DNA from: Klebsiella aerogenes
GTDB lineage: Bacteria; Pseudomonadota; Gammaproteobacteria; Enterobacterales; Enterobacteriaceae
Length of the DNA: 64,000 bases
NCBI GenBank assembly: GCA_029027985.1
Contig: CP119076.1
Coordinates: forward strand, 3,284,422-3,348,421
Direction of reading: 5' to 3'
Positions within the stretch are counted from its first letter, which is position 1; every line of letters begins with the position of its first letter. A program made the translations under genes and the position numbers. Shown piece after piece: positions 9,223-17,407 of this stretch. Below the pieces are notes generated by a model that was not told the DNA's origin, made no database searches, and saw only the letters and a list, made by a program, of their open reading frames with translations.

Positions 9223-10410
9223 ATGAAAAAAATCGTATTACTTATCTCTGGAATGCTGTGCTCTGGCCTCTCGCACGCCAGCGCGCTCTATTTTTATGAA
9301 ATGGGCACCGAAGATGTCGGTCTGGCAGGCGCGGGGCAAGCGGCGCGCGCGCAGGACGCTTCGACCATCGTCACCAACCCGGCAGGGATGACTCGCCTTC
9401 CGGACCATATGTTTACCGGCGGCGCGCAGGTCATGGGCGGCGACATCTCCTATCAGATGAAAAATGACAACGGCGGCAATAGCCCCGGCAACGTCATGAA
9501 TCTGTTCCCTAACGCCAGCGGATTTTACGCGCAGAAAATCAATGACGATTTGTATGCCGGGATTGGCTTATACGGTAACTACGGTTTAGGCATCGATTTT
9601 GGCAACTGGGCCGGCGACCGACTGATCAAAAAAAGCACCATGGTCGCGATGACGCTGAGCCCGTCTCTGGCATGGAAGCTTAACGATCGACTCTCCATCG
9701 GCGCCTCCGCCAACCTGAACTATGGTTATCTGTCGCTGACGCGTAACGTCGACGGTAGCGATGAGCAAGATAAAGACCATGACTGGGCGATGAGCTACCG
9801 TCTGGGCCTGCTGATGCAGCTGACGGAACAAACCCGCGTCGGGATGACCTGGAATAGCAAAACCGACTACGACTTCAACGTTAAGGGTCAAGCGCGTTTC
9901 CCAAATTTACCGAACGTCTCATATGAGTTACCAATTTCCGCTCAGGTCCGCGCGCCACAGCAGATTATGCTCAGTATGGTGCATGACATTAATACCCAGT
10001 GGTCGGTGATGGGCGATCTCGGCTGGCAGGACTGGAGCCAGTTCGGTAGCCCGCAAATCACCGTCGTCGGCCGCGAAAGTCACAAAGACAACCGGCTGAA
10101 AGACTCCTGGCACACCGCCGTCGGCGTGCAGTACCGGCCGACCAGACAGTGGCGTCTGAACGCCGGGGTTGGCTTCGACAGCTCAGTTTATGATTCGCAA
10201 AGCGACACCGCGCTTTCGCTGCCGACCGGCGATGAATGGCGCTTCGCGACCGGCGCACAGTATCAGGTCACTCCAGCCAGCAATATCGGCGTCGCCGTGT
10301 CGTACCTGCACATGCAGTCTTCACACGTCAAATCTCCGCCCATTCTCGCCGGCGACTACGATCACCCTTACCTGTGGTTCGCCAGCGTCAACTACAGTTA
10401 CCAGTTCTGA
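9223..10410 (+). CDS. FadL/OmpP1-family outer-membrane transport protein
   Basis: 395 residues with a Sec signal peptide (MKKIVLLISGMLCSGLSHASA). The mature part has the FadL-family N-terminal plug signature GAGQAARAQDASTIVTNPAG and alternating beta-strand sequence ending in an aromatic residue (YSYQF), as in outer-membrane barrels. Such channels admit long-chain fatty acids or other hydrophobic compounds. It is a FadL paralogue, not FadL itself by size (FadL ~446), and the substrate is unknown. It lies between a divergent diguanylate cyclase and ybjP, a position not occupied this way in E. coli K-12. Confidence 0.88.
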   Translation: MKKIVLLISGMLCSGLSHASALYFYEMGTEDVGLAGAGQAARAQDASTIVTNPAGMTRLPDHMFTGGAQVMGGDISYQMKNDNGGNSPGNVMNLFPNASGFYAQKINDDLYAGIGLYGNYGLGIDFGNWAGDRLIKKSTMVAMTLSPSLAWKLNDRLSIGASANLNYGYLSLTRNVDGSDEQDKDHDWAMSYRLGLLMQLTEQTRVGMTWNSKTDYDFNVKGQARFPNLPNVSYELPISAQVRAPQQIMLSMVHDINTQWSVMGDLGWQDWSQFGSPQITVVGRESHKDNRLKDSWHTAVGVQYRPTRQWRLNAGVGFDSSVYDSQSDTALSLPTGDEWRFATGAQYQVTPASNIGVAVSYLHMQSSHVKSPPILAGDYDHPYLWFASVNYSYQF

Positions 10411-10414
10411 TGCT

Positions 10415-10449
10415 CTCTGCCGCCCGCACGACACGTGCGGGCGGCAGAG
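10415..10449. repeat. Perfect 16-bp stem hairpin after the FadL-family gene
   Basis: CTCTGCCGCCCGCACG and its exact complement flank a 3-nt loop, starting 4 nt after the stop codon. It has no T-tract, so it is either a factor-dependent terminator, an mRNA-stabilising 3' hairpin or a REP-like element. Confidence 0.7.
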
Positions 10450-10558
10450 GGGCGTTGCAACATCAAGGTCTTAGCTCTTTGCGTCAAGTACAATTGCTGC
10501 GCTATACGCTATGCTTTAGCAGAAACTAATAACGTAGTGAGTTCATAAGGAAATCATC

Positions 10559-11074
10559 ATGCGCTACAACATTCTTGCTCTTGTTCTGCCTTGCGCGCTG
10601 GCGCTGAGCGCCTGTACCACCGTGACCCCGGCTTATAAAGACAACGGCACCCGTAGCGGTCCCTGCATCGAAGGCGGCCCGGACGAGGTGGCGCAGCAGT
10701 TCTATGATTATCAAATCCAGCATCGCAATAACGACCTGACCGCGCTACGCCCGTATCTGAGCGACGGCTTAGCCAAACTGCTGAACGACGTCCATCAGGA
10801 TCCATCGCGTAATACTCTGCTGCAATCCAATCCTTTCTCCAGCAGCGCCACCCCAGCCGATAGTGCTGATGTCGCCAGCGCCTCGACTATTCCGAACCGC
10901 GATGCGCGCAATATTCCGCTGCGCGTTGAGTTAAAACAGGGAACCCAGAGCTGGAAAGATGAAGTGCTGATGATTCAGGAAGGTCAATGCTGGGCCGTGG
11001 ATGATGTCCGCTATCTTGGCATAAACAGCCACGCGCCGGCCGGAACGCTGCGTCAGAGTCTCGAAAAACGCTGA
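10559..11074 (+). CDS. ybjP: Lipoprotein YbjP
   Basis: 171 residues. The signal peptide ends in lipobox LALSAC, so the mature protein would be lipid-modified at Cys19. The next residues are TTVTPA, with no Asp at +2, consistent with outer-membrane targeting by Lol. The remainder is a small hydrophilic domain of the YbjP family with unknown function. It lies upstream of the art operon as in E. coli and is followed by its own hairpin. Confidence 0.9.
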   Translation: MRYNILALVLPCALALSACTTVTPAYKDNGTRSGPCIEGGPDEVAQQFYDYQIQHRNNDLTALRPYLSDGLAKLLNDVHQDPSRNTLLQSNPFSSSATPADSADVASASTIPNRDARNIPLRVELKQGTQSWKDEVLMIQEGQCWAVDDVRYLGINSHAPAGTLRQSLEKR

Positions 11075-11116
11075 TTACGGCGTTGAAGCTGCCCCGCAGA
11101 AACGATAACCCCGGTA

Positions 11117-11156
11117 AAATGTCGGTATTCCGTCCGGTAATGCCGACATTTGTTCC
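11117..11156 (+). terminator. Likely terminator of ybjP
   Basis: A 13-bp imperfect stem (AAATGTCGGTATT / AATGCCGACATTT, one G-T pair) at 11117-11129 and 11139-11151 begins 43 bp after the ybjP stop. The T-rich tail TTTGTT is short. Confidence 0.55.
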
Positions 11157-11212
11157 TCCCTACCACACGAACCCATATTTTGTGCTAACTTTAGAGAGAA
11201 ATGTGGTTTACA

Positions 11213-11251
11213 TTTAACTTTTAACGCATAAATATTGCATAACTATTCTGT
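11213..11251 (+). promoter_or_regulatory. Paired ARG boxes (ArgR operator) and promoter of artPIQM
   Basis: Two 18-bp sequences 3 bp apart fit the ArgR box: 11213-11230 (weaker, TTTAACTTTTAACGCATA) and 11234-11251 (ATTGCATAACTATTCTGT). ArgR hexamers bind such pairs to repress arginine genes. A candidate promoter overlaps them: -35 TTTACA at 11207-11212 and -10 TAAATA at 11229-11234. E. coli artP is known to be ArgR-controlled. Confidence 0.65.
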
Positions 11252-11300
11252 CAACGTTACTATTTGCGGCCTCAATAGCTATTCGTATCAGACTGCCCAG

Positions 11301-12029
11301 ATGAGTATTAAACTAAACGGCATTAATTGCTTCTACGGCGCGCACCAGGCGCTGTTCGACATCACGCTGGATTGCCCGCAGGGGGAAACGCTGGTGCTCC
11401 TCGGCCCAAGCGGCGCCGGGAAAAGCTCGCTGCTTCGCGTACTCAACCTGCTGGAGATGCCGCGTTCCGGTACCTTAAACATCGCCGGTAATCAATTCGA
11501 CTTTACCAAAGCGCCGTCTGACAAAGCCATTCGCGAGCTGCGCCAGAACGTCGGAATGGTCTTCCAACAGTACAATCTGTGGCCGCACCTCACGGTGGTG
11601 CAAAACCTGATCGAAGCCCCATGCCGCGTGCTGGGTTTAAGCAAGGATCAGGCGCTGGCACGTGCCGAGAAGCTGCTGGAGCGTTTACGCCTCAAGCCTT
11701 ATAGCGACCGCTATCCGCTGCATCTGTCCGGCGGCCAACAGCAGCGCGTGGCAATCGCTCGCGCGCTGATGATGGAGCCGCAGGTGCTGCTGTTTGATGA
11801 ACCCACCGCCGCGCTCGACCCAGAAATCACCGCCCAGATCGTCAGCATCATTCGCGAATTGGCGGAAACCAGGATTACCCAGGTTATCGTTACCCACGAA
11901 GTGGAAGTGGCGCGTAAAACCGCCAGCCGCGTGGTGTATATGGAAAACGGGCATATCGTTGAGCAAGGGGATGCCAACTGCTTCACGCATCCGCAAACCG
12001 ACGCCTTTAAAAACTATCTTTCACATTGA
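11301..12029 (+). CDS. artP: Arginine ABC transporter ATPase ArtP
   Basis: 242 residues, the E. coli length when started at ATG 11301 ([10 protein letters not shown]); the open frame extends 66 nt upstream but that part overlaps the ARG boxes and is not conserved. Walker A is GPSGAGKS, the signature is LSGGQQQR and Walker B is VLLFDEP, followed by the D-loop AALDPE and the H-switch VTHE. It powers arginine uptake with ArtQ/ArtM and the binding proteins ArtI and ArtJ. It is the first gene of artPIQM. Confidence 0.97.
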   Translation: MSIKLNGINCFYGAHQALFDITLDCPQGETLVLLGPSGAGKSSLLRVLNLLEMPRSGTLNIAGNQFDFTKAPSDKAIRELRQNVGMVFQQYNLWPHLTVVQNLIEAPCRVLGLSKDQALARAEKLLERLRLKPYSDRYPLHLSGGQQQRVAIARALMMEPQVLLFDEPTAALDPEITAQIVSIIRELAETRITQVIVTHEVEVARKTASRVVYMENGHIVEQGDANCFTHPQTDAFKNYLSH

Positions 12030-12048
12030 TGTTTTCGGGGAAATAACG

Positions 12049-12780
12049 ATGAAAAAAGTACTGATTGCCGCTCTGCTCGCGGGCATGAGCCTCTCCGCTA
12101 GCGCAGCCCAGACCATCCGTTTCGCCACTGAGGCCTCCTACCCTCCATTTGAGCTGGTAGACGCCAACAACAAAATCGTCGGTTTTGACGTCGACCTGGC
12201 CAACGCGCTGTGCAAAGAAATGGACGCGACCTGCACCTTTACCAACCAGGCGTTCGATAGTCTGATCCCAGGTCTGAAGTTCCGTCGCTTCGACGCCGTC
12301 ATGGCCGGTATGGACATCACGCCTGAGCGTGAAAAACAGGTTCTGTTCAGCACCCCATACTATGAAAACTCGGCGCTGTTTGTCGGCCAGCAGGGTAAAT
12401 TCACCGGAATCGACCAGCTGAAAGGCAAAAAAGTCGGCGTGCAGAACGGTACGACTCACCAGAAATTCATTACCGATAAGCACCCGGAAATCACCACCGT
12501 GCCTTATGACAGCTACCAGAACGCCAAGCTGGATCTGCAAAATGGCCGCATTGACGCCGTCTTCGGCGACACGGCAGTGGTGACCGAGTGGCTGAAAAGC
12601 AATCCGAAGCTGGCGCCGGTTGGCGATAAAGTGACGGATAAAGACTACTTCGGTACCGGCCTCGGCATTGCGGTTCGTCAGGGCAATACCGAGCTGCAGC
12701 AGAAATTTAACGCTGCGCTGGAAAAAGTGAAGAAAGATGGGACTTACCAGACCATCTATAGCAAATGGTTCCAGAAGTAA
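12049..12780 (+). CDS. artI: Periplasmic amino-acid-binding protein ArtI
   Basis: 243 residues with a Sec signal peptide cleaved after SLSASA. It is a bacterial solute-binding protein family 3 member; the conserved ATEASYPPFELVDANNKIVG and GMDITPER segments line the amino-acid site. The ATG at 12049 begins 19 nt after the artP stop. It is paralogous to ArtJ encoded downstream. E. coli ArtI does not bind arginine tightly, and its ligand is less clear than ArtJ's. Confidence 0.96.
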   Translation: MKKVLIAALLAGMSLSASAAQTIRFATEASYPPFELVDANNKIVGFDVDLANALCKEMDATCTFTNQAFDSLIPGLKFRRFDAVMAGMDITPEREKQVLFSTPYYENSALFVGQQGKFTGIDQLKGKKVGVQNGTTHQKFITDKHPEITTVPYDSYQNAKLDLQNGRIDAVFGDTAVVTEWLKSNPKLAPVGDKVTDKDYFGTGLGIAVRQGNTELQQKFNAALEKVKKDGTYQTIYSKWFQK

Positions 12781-12786
12781 CGCTGA

Positions 12787-13503
12787 ATGAACGAATTTTT
12801 TCCATTAGCAAGCGCCGCCGGGATGACCGTCGGCCTTGCCGTTTGCGCGCTGGTCATCGGCCTGGTGCTGGCGATGCTCTTCGCCGTGCTGGAGTCGGTG
12901 AAATGGCGCCCAGTGGCATGGCTCGCGACCGGCATCGTCACTATTTTACGCGGCCTGCCGGAAATTCTGGTGGTGCTGTTTATCTACTTCGGCTCCTCAC
13001 AGCTGCTGCTGACGCTGTCTGACGGCTTTACGCTCAACCTCGGATTTGTGCAGATTCCGGTACAGATGCAGATTGAGAACTTCGACGTCAGTCCATTCCT
13101 CTGCGGCGCCATTGCGCTTTCTCTGCTGTACGCGGCTTATGCTTCGCAGACCCTGCGCGGCGCATTGAAAGCGGTACCGCAAGGGCAGTGGGAGTCGGGG
13201 CAAGCGCTCGGTTTGTCGCAGGCGGCGATTTTCTTCCGCCTGGTGATGCCGCAGATGTGGCGTCATGCTCTGCCGGGCCTGGGCAACCAGTGGTTAGTGC
13301 TGCTGAAAGACACCGCGCTGGTGAGCCTGATCAGCGTCAACGATCTGATGCTGCAAACCAAAAGTATCGCCACCCGTACGCAGGAGCCATTTAACTGGTA
13401 CATCATTGCGGCGGCGATTTATCTCGTCATCACCCTGTTGAGTCAGTACATCCTCAAGCGTATTGACCAGCGCGCGACGCGCTTCGAACGGAGACCAGGT
13501 TGA
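12787..13503 (+). CDS. artQ: Arginine ABC transporter permease ArtQ
   Basis: 238 residues, about five membrane helices, His/Glu/Gln/Arg-type permease. It contains the [15 protein letters not shown] segment and the cytoplasmic EAA-type loop [19 protein letters not shown] that contacts ArtP. Starts 6 nt after artI. The last base of its TGA stop is shared with the ATG of artM, implying translational coupling. Confidence 0.96.
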   Translation: MNEFFPLASAAGMTVGLAVCALVIGLVLAMLFAVLESVKWRPVAWLATGIVTILRGLPEILVVLFIYFGSSQLLLTLSDGFTLNLGFVQIPVQMQIENFDVSPFLCGAIALSLLYAAYASQTLRGALKAVPQGQWESGQALGLSQAAIFFRLVMPQMWRHALPGLGNQWLVLLKDTALVSLISVNDLMLQTKSIATRTQEPFNWYIIAAAIYLVITLLSQYILKRIDQRATRFERRPG

Positions 13504-14171
13504 TGCTCGATTACTTACCCGAACTGCTGAAAGGGCTGCATACCAGCCTGACGCTGACCGCGGCATCGATCGTCGTGGCGCTGATTCTGGCGCTGATCTT
13601 TACCATCATTCTGACGTTGAAAACACCGGTCGTGGTGTGGATCGTCCGCGGCTATATCACCCTGTTTACCGGTACGCCGCTGCTGGTGCAGATCTTCCTG
13701 ATCTACTATGGCCCAGGCCAGTTCCCTTCATTGCAGAACTATCCGGTGCTGTGGCATTTGATTTCCGAGCCCTGGCTGTGCGCGTTGATTGCTCTGTCGC
13801 TGAACAGCGCCGCCTATACCACCCAGCTGTTCTACGGCGCTATCCGCGCGATTCCGGACGGCCAGTGGCAGTCGTGCGGCGCGCTGGGGATGAGCAAAAA
13901 GGATACGCTGGCGATTCTGCTGCCGTATGCCTTTAAACGCGCCCTCTCCTCCTACTCTAATGAAGTGGTGCTGGTGTTTAAGAGTACCTCGCTGGCCTAT
14001 ACCATCACGCTGATGGAAGTCATGGGCCACGGGCAACTGCTGTACGGGCGCACCTACGATGTCATGGTATTCGGCGCAGCCGGCATCATCTACCTGGTAG
14101 TGAACGGCCTGCTGACGTTGCTGATGCGATTGGTCGAAAGGAAAGCGCTGGCGTTTGAGCGTCGTAACTAA
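13503..14171 (+). CDS. artM: Arginine ABC transporter permease ArtM
   Basis: 222 residues when started at ATG 13503, which overlaps the artQ stop (TGATG); this matches the E. coli length. It is a polytopic permease with FTGTPLLVQIFLIYYG and the EAA loop SCGALGMSKKDTLAILLP. It forms the membrane channel with ArtQ. Last gene of the operon; a strong terminator follows. Confidence 0.96.
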   Translation: MLDYLPELLKGLHTSLTLTAASIVVALILALIFTIILTLKTPVVVWIVRGYITLFTGTPLLVQIFLIYYGPGQFPSLQNYPVLWHLISEPWLCALIALSLNSAAYTTQLFYGAIRAIPDGQWQSCGALGMSKKDTLAILLPYAFKRALSSYSNEVVLVFKSTSLAYTITLMEVMGHGQLLYGRTYDVMVFGAAGIIYLVVNGLLTLLMRLVERKALAFERRN

Positions 14172-14202
14172 CGCGGTCAAAAATGAATAATCAGTAGATC
14201 AT

Positions 14203-14239
14203 AAAACGGGTAAGTACCAATACTTACCCGTTTTTTTTA
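14203..14239 (+). terminator. Intrinsic terminator of artPIQM
   Basis: A perfect 14-bp stem (AAAACGGGTAAGTA / TACTTACCCGTTTT) with loop CCAA, followed by a run of eight T (14231-14238). Confidence 0.92.
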
Positions 14240-14245
14240 TAATCA

Positions 14246-14284
14246 ATAAAATAAACATACAACTTTATTGCATATAAATTCATT
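14246..14284 (+). promoter_or_regulatory. Paired ARG boxes upstream of artJ
   Basis: A good ArgR box lies at 14267-14284 (ATTGCATATAAATTCATT) with a weaker partner exactly 3 bp upstream at 14246-14263. ArgR repression of artJ is established in E. coli. The boxes begin right after the artM terminator, 69 bp before the artJ start codon. Confidence 0.72.
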
Positions 14285-14352
14285 TGATGGCATTGTGAAC
14301 TTCAGCCGTAAACCGGCACAATATCATAAGATTGACCGACGGGAGTTCCACT

Positions 14353-15084
14353 ATGAAAAAGTTAGTTCTGGCCGCGCTGCTTAGCGCTTTCGCTTTTGGC
14401 GCCGCTGCCGCGGAGAAAATCAGCTTTGGCGTTTCCGCGACTTATCCGCCCTTTGAATCCATGGATGCGAATAACCAAATTGTCGGTTTCGATCTCGATC
14501 TGGCCAAAGCGCTGTGCAAACAGATGCAGGCCGACTGTACGTTTACCAATCACGCTTTCGATAGCCTGATCCCAGCCTTGAAATTCAAAAAGTATGATGC
14601 GGTGATTTCCGGTATGGACATTACGCCGGAGCGCAGCAAGCAGGTCGCATTTACCGACCCGTACTACGCCAACTCGGCGCTGGTGATTGCCAAAAAAGGC
14701 GCGTTCCACTCCTTTGACGATCTGAAAGGTAAGCGCATCGGTATGGAAAACGGCACCACCCACCAGAAATACCTGCAGGATAAGCATCCGGAAGTCAAAA
14801 CCGTGGCATACGATAGCTATCAGAATGCCATTATCGATCTGAAAAACGGCCGTATCGACGGCGTATTCGGCGATACCGCGGTGGTCAACGAATGGCTGAA
14901 GACCAACCCGCAGCTGGGTGCGGCAACGCCAAAAGTCACCGATCCGCAGTACTTCGGCACCGGTCTTGGCATTGCGGTGCGCCCGGATAACCAGGCGTTA
15001 TTGGCAAAACTGAACGGCGCGCTGAAGGCGATTAAAGCCGACGGGACTTACCAGAAAATCAGCAACCAGTGGTTCCCGGAGTAA
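14353..15084 (+). CDS. artJ: Periplasmic arginine-binding protein ArtJ
   Basis: 243 residues from ATG 14353; a longer frame from 14332 lacks support because the signal peptide MKKLVLAALLSAFAFGAAAA begins at 14353. Solute-binding family 3, strongly similar in layout to ArtI (SATYPPFESMDANNQIVG, GMDITPER, NGTTHQKY). E. coli ArtJ is the high-affinity arginine-binding protein for ArtPQM. It is transcribed from its own ArgR-type promoter. Confidence 0.96.
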   Translation: MKKLVLAALLSAFAFGAAAAEKISFGVSATYPPFESMDANNQIVGFDLDLAKALCKQMQADCTFTNHAFDSLIPALKFKKYDAVISGMDITPERSKQVAFTDPYYANSALVIAKKGAFHSFDDLKGKRIGMENGTTHQKYLQDKHPEVKTVAYDSYQNAIIDLKNGRIDGVFGDTAVVNEWLKTNPQLGAATPKVTDPQYFGTGLGIAVRPDNQALLAKLNGALKAIKADGTYQKISNQWFPE

Positions 15085-15095
15085 GATTTACCATT

Positions 15096-15125
15096 CCCGG
15101 CTTGCGGCGTATCGCCTGAGCCGGG
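15096..15125. repeat. REP-like hairpin after artJ
   Basis: CCCGGCT and AGCCGGG pair across a GC-rich loop in the gap between the convergent artJ and sensor-kinase genes. Sequence type resembles enteric REP elements. It may also protect or end the artJ transcript. Confidence 0.5.
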
Positions 15126-15144
15126 TTACAGGAACCACTAGCCT

Positions 15145-16617
15145 TCACAGCGGCAGGGTAAACTGGAAACAGGCCCCTGTCGGCGCTTCCAGCAAGCGAA
15201 TATCACCGCCGTGCAGCTGTAGCATCCGCCGAACAATCATCAACCCTAAACCGCCGCGCGAAGCGCTCTGCTGCCCCGGCTCCAGCACCGAAGGACGCTC
15301 AAACAGATTTGCCCGCAGCTCCCCGGCAACGCCCGGACCGCTATCCGCCACGTCAACCACCACCTGATTTCCCCGCTGCCGCGCCGACAGACGAATGTCG
15401 CCGCCGCGCGGAGTATGGCGAATGGCGTTATCCAACAAGTTTGTAAGTACCCGTTCCATCATCGACAGGTCGGCCTCCACCAACGGCAAGCCGGAAGCCA
15501 GATCCAGCTGCAGGTGGATTTCACGCGTGGCGATAGCCAAATCAAATTTTTGCGCCACATCCTGGATAAGTTCGGCCAGCGCGAATTTCTCCGGTTGCGG
15601 CTTAATACCACCGTGTTCCAGGCGCGCCAACTCAAACAACTGCTGCGAAAGGTGGCGAACTTTATTGCCCTGACGCAGCGCGATATTCAGGTACTGTTTG
15701 CGCTCTTCGGTCGTTAACCGCTCATCTTTCAGGCTTAGGGTTTCCAGATAGCCCAACAGCGAGGTTAGCGGCGTGCGCAGGTCATGCGAAATATTAGCCA
15801 CGAATTCACGACGCTGGCGGTCGCTGTCCGCCAGTTGGTCCCACTGCTCCGCAATTTGCTGCGCCAGTTCAATAAAGCGATTATGCAGCACCGCGACTTC
15901 ATTACCGGGGTGCGGATCCGCAGCGCGGGCCGCCAGCGTCTTGACAGCAAGGATACTGTCCTGCTCCGTCGCCGCCACCTGAGCGGTTAGCAGGCGTACC
16001 GGACGCGTCACCCAGTACCACGCCAGGCCGCCAGCCAGCAGGCCAAACAGCGCCACCAGCACCAGTGTCCACAGCACAATGCTCCACAGCGTCTTCTGCC
16101 AGGCGTCCGCCGCCAGCTGATTAAACGTCTCCCCCTGCAAAATAATATAAAGGTAGCCGCGCAGCTGGCCGTCCAGGCGTAACGGCGCGGCGCTGAAGAC
16201 TTTTTGCCGATCCGCGCTGCGCGGGTCGTCGCCATAAATCGGCCAGGCGCTGCCGGAAAGAAACGCCTGCACCGGCGCGATATCGATTCGCTGGCGTTTG
16301 ATATGTCCTGGAGGCGCGGCGTCGGCCAGCAGTTCGCCGTCAGGGGAAACCAGATACAACTCGACGCTGGGGTTAAACACCATCAGACGATCGAATAACG
16401 GTTTCAACGCCGTACGATCCACTTCGCCGCGCGCGTTCAGCAGCGGCTCACGAGCGGCAATTTGCTGCGCCAGCCCGGCTGACAACCGTTGTACCATCAC
16501 GTTGCCGTACTGCGCGCTGCTGTATAACTGCACCAGGCAGACGGAGAGCGCGCACAGCAGCAGTAAGGCGATAAAGACCAGCGACAGGCGCTGGCTGAGG
16601 CTAAGCCGGCGAATCAT
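15145..16617 (-). CDS. Two-component sensor histidine kinase
   Basis: 490 residues. Helix 1 is near residues 11-30; a ~145-residue periplasmic domain follows; helix 2 is at ~178-203; then a HAMP linker and a HisKA domain with the phospho-acceptor His278 in SHDLRTPL. The HATPase has N box NLLDNAIRHTP, DSGPGV and GGLGLMI. The start codon overlaps the response-regulator stop by 4 bp. The periplasmic domain contains a LYLVSPDGELLADA stretch, PAS/Cache-like in appearance. I do not recognise a named E. coli pair here; it occupies the artJ-rlmC gap, which is empty in K-12. Signal unknown. Confidence 0.9.
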   Translation of the reverse strand: MIRRLSLSQRLSLVFIALLLLCALSVCLVQLYSSAQYGNVMVQRLSAGLAQQIAAREPLLNARGEVDRTALKPLFDRLMVFNPSVELYLVSPDGELLADAAPPGHIKRQRIDIAPVQAFLSGSAWPIYGDDPRSADRQKVFSAAPLRLDGQLRGYLYIILQGETFNQLAADAWQKTLWSIVLWTLVLVALFGLLAGGLAWYWVTRPVRLLTAQVAATEQDSILAVKTLAARAADPHPGNEVAVLHNRFIELAQQIAEQWDQLADSDRQRREFVANISHDLRTPLTSLLGYLETLSLKDERLTTEERKQYLNIALRQGNKVRHLSQQLFELARLEHGGIKPQPEKFALAELIQDVAQKFDLAIATREIHLQLDLASGLPLVEADLSMMERVLTNLLDNAIRHTPRGGDIRLSARQRGNQVVVDVADSGPGVAGELRANLFERPSVLEPGQQSASRGGLGLMIVRRMLQLHGGDIRLLEAPTGACFQFTLPL

Positions 16618-17330
16618 GACTGCGCCTCAGTGCGATACGGCGCGAATTTATAGCCTTTGCCCCAGACGGTGAGAATAATGTCCGGCTCCGCCGGGTCGCG
16701 TTCGATTTTAGTCCTCAGGCGGTTGATATGCGTGTTGACCGTATGCTCATAGCCTTCGTGCTGATAGCCCCAGACGCTATCCAGCAATGCCAGGCGCGAG
16801 AAGACCTCGCCAGGGTGACGGGCAAAATAATACAGCAGGTCGAATTCGCGCGGCGTCAGATCCACTACCGCGCCATGCAGTTTCACCTCACGCGACAACG
16901 GGTCGATACTCAGGCCATGACAAAAAATCCGTCCGGCATCCATCAGGAGGTTTTGTCCCATCGCCGCCTGACGGCGAAACAGCGCTTTAACGCGGGCAAT
17001 CAGCTCAAGCAGCGAAAACGGCTTCGCCAGATAGTCATCGGCGCCCATCTCCAGCCCCAAAACACGAGACATCTCACTGGTGCGCGCGCTGATGATAATC
17101 ACCGGCAAATAGCGGGTTTGCTGACGGATGCGGCGGCAAATCTCCAGACCATCGACATTGGGTAGCATGAGATCGAGGATCACCGCATCCCAGCTCTGTT
17201 TTTCCAGCTGCGCCAGCGCTTCGGCGCCGTCAGCCTCATGAACAATCTGGTAGCCCTCATCCTGCAGATTCAGGCGCAGTAACGCGGCAATATCATCGTC
17301 ATCTTCAACCAGCAGGATTTTCTTAGCCAT
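16614..17330 (-). CDS. OmpR/PhoB-family response regulator
   Basis: 238 residues. Receiver domain with the acidic pocket EDDDD near residue 10, phospho-acceptor Asp53 (ILDLMLP) and conserved Lys103 (KPF); then a winged-helix DNA-binding domain (LTPREFDLLYYFARHPGEVF, the recognition region TVNTHINRLRTKIE, and the GKGYKF wing). First gene of a two-gene unit with the kinase. Its targets are unknown; no obvious direct-repeat site was found in the short gap upstream. Confidence 0.92.
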   Translation of the reverse strand: MAKKILLVEDDDDIAALLRLNLQDEGYQIVHEADGAEALAQLEKQSWDAVILDLMLPNVDGLEICRRIRQQTRYLPVIIISARTSEMSRVLGLEMGADDYLAKPFSLLELIARVKALFRRQAAMGQNLLMDAGRIFCHGLSIDPLSREVKLHGAVVDLTPREFDLLYYFARHPGEVFSRLALLDSVWGYQHEGYEHTVNTHINRLRTKIERDPAEPDIILTVWGKGYKFAPYRTEAQS

Positions 17331-17407
17331 CGGATTCGCTCCACGAATTTCACTCTCGTTTCACAAAGCTTACCCGATTTCAGCCGGTTAAAACGTTCAC
17401 ATTTTGT

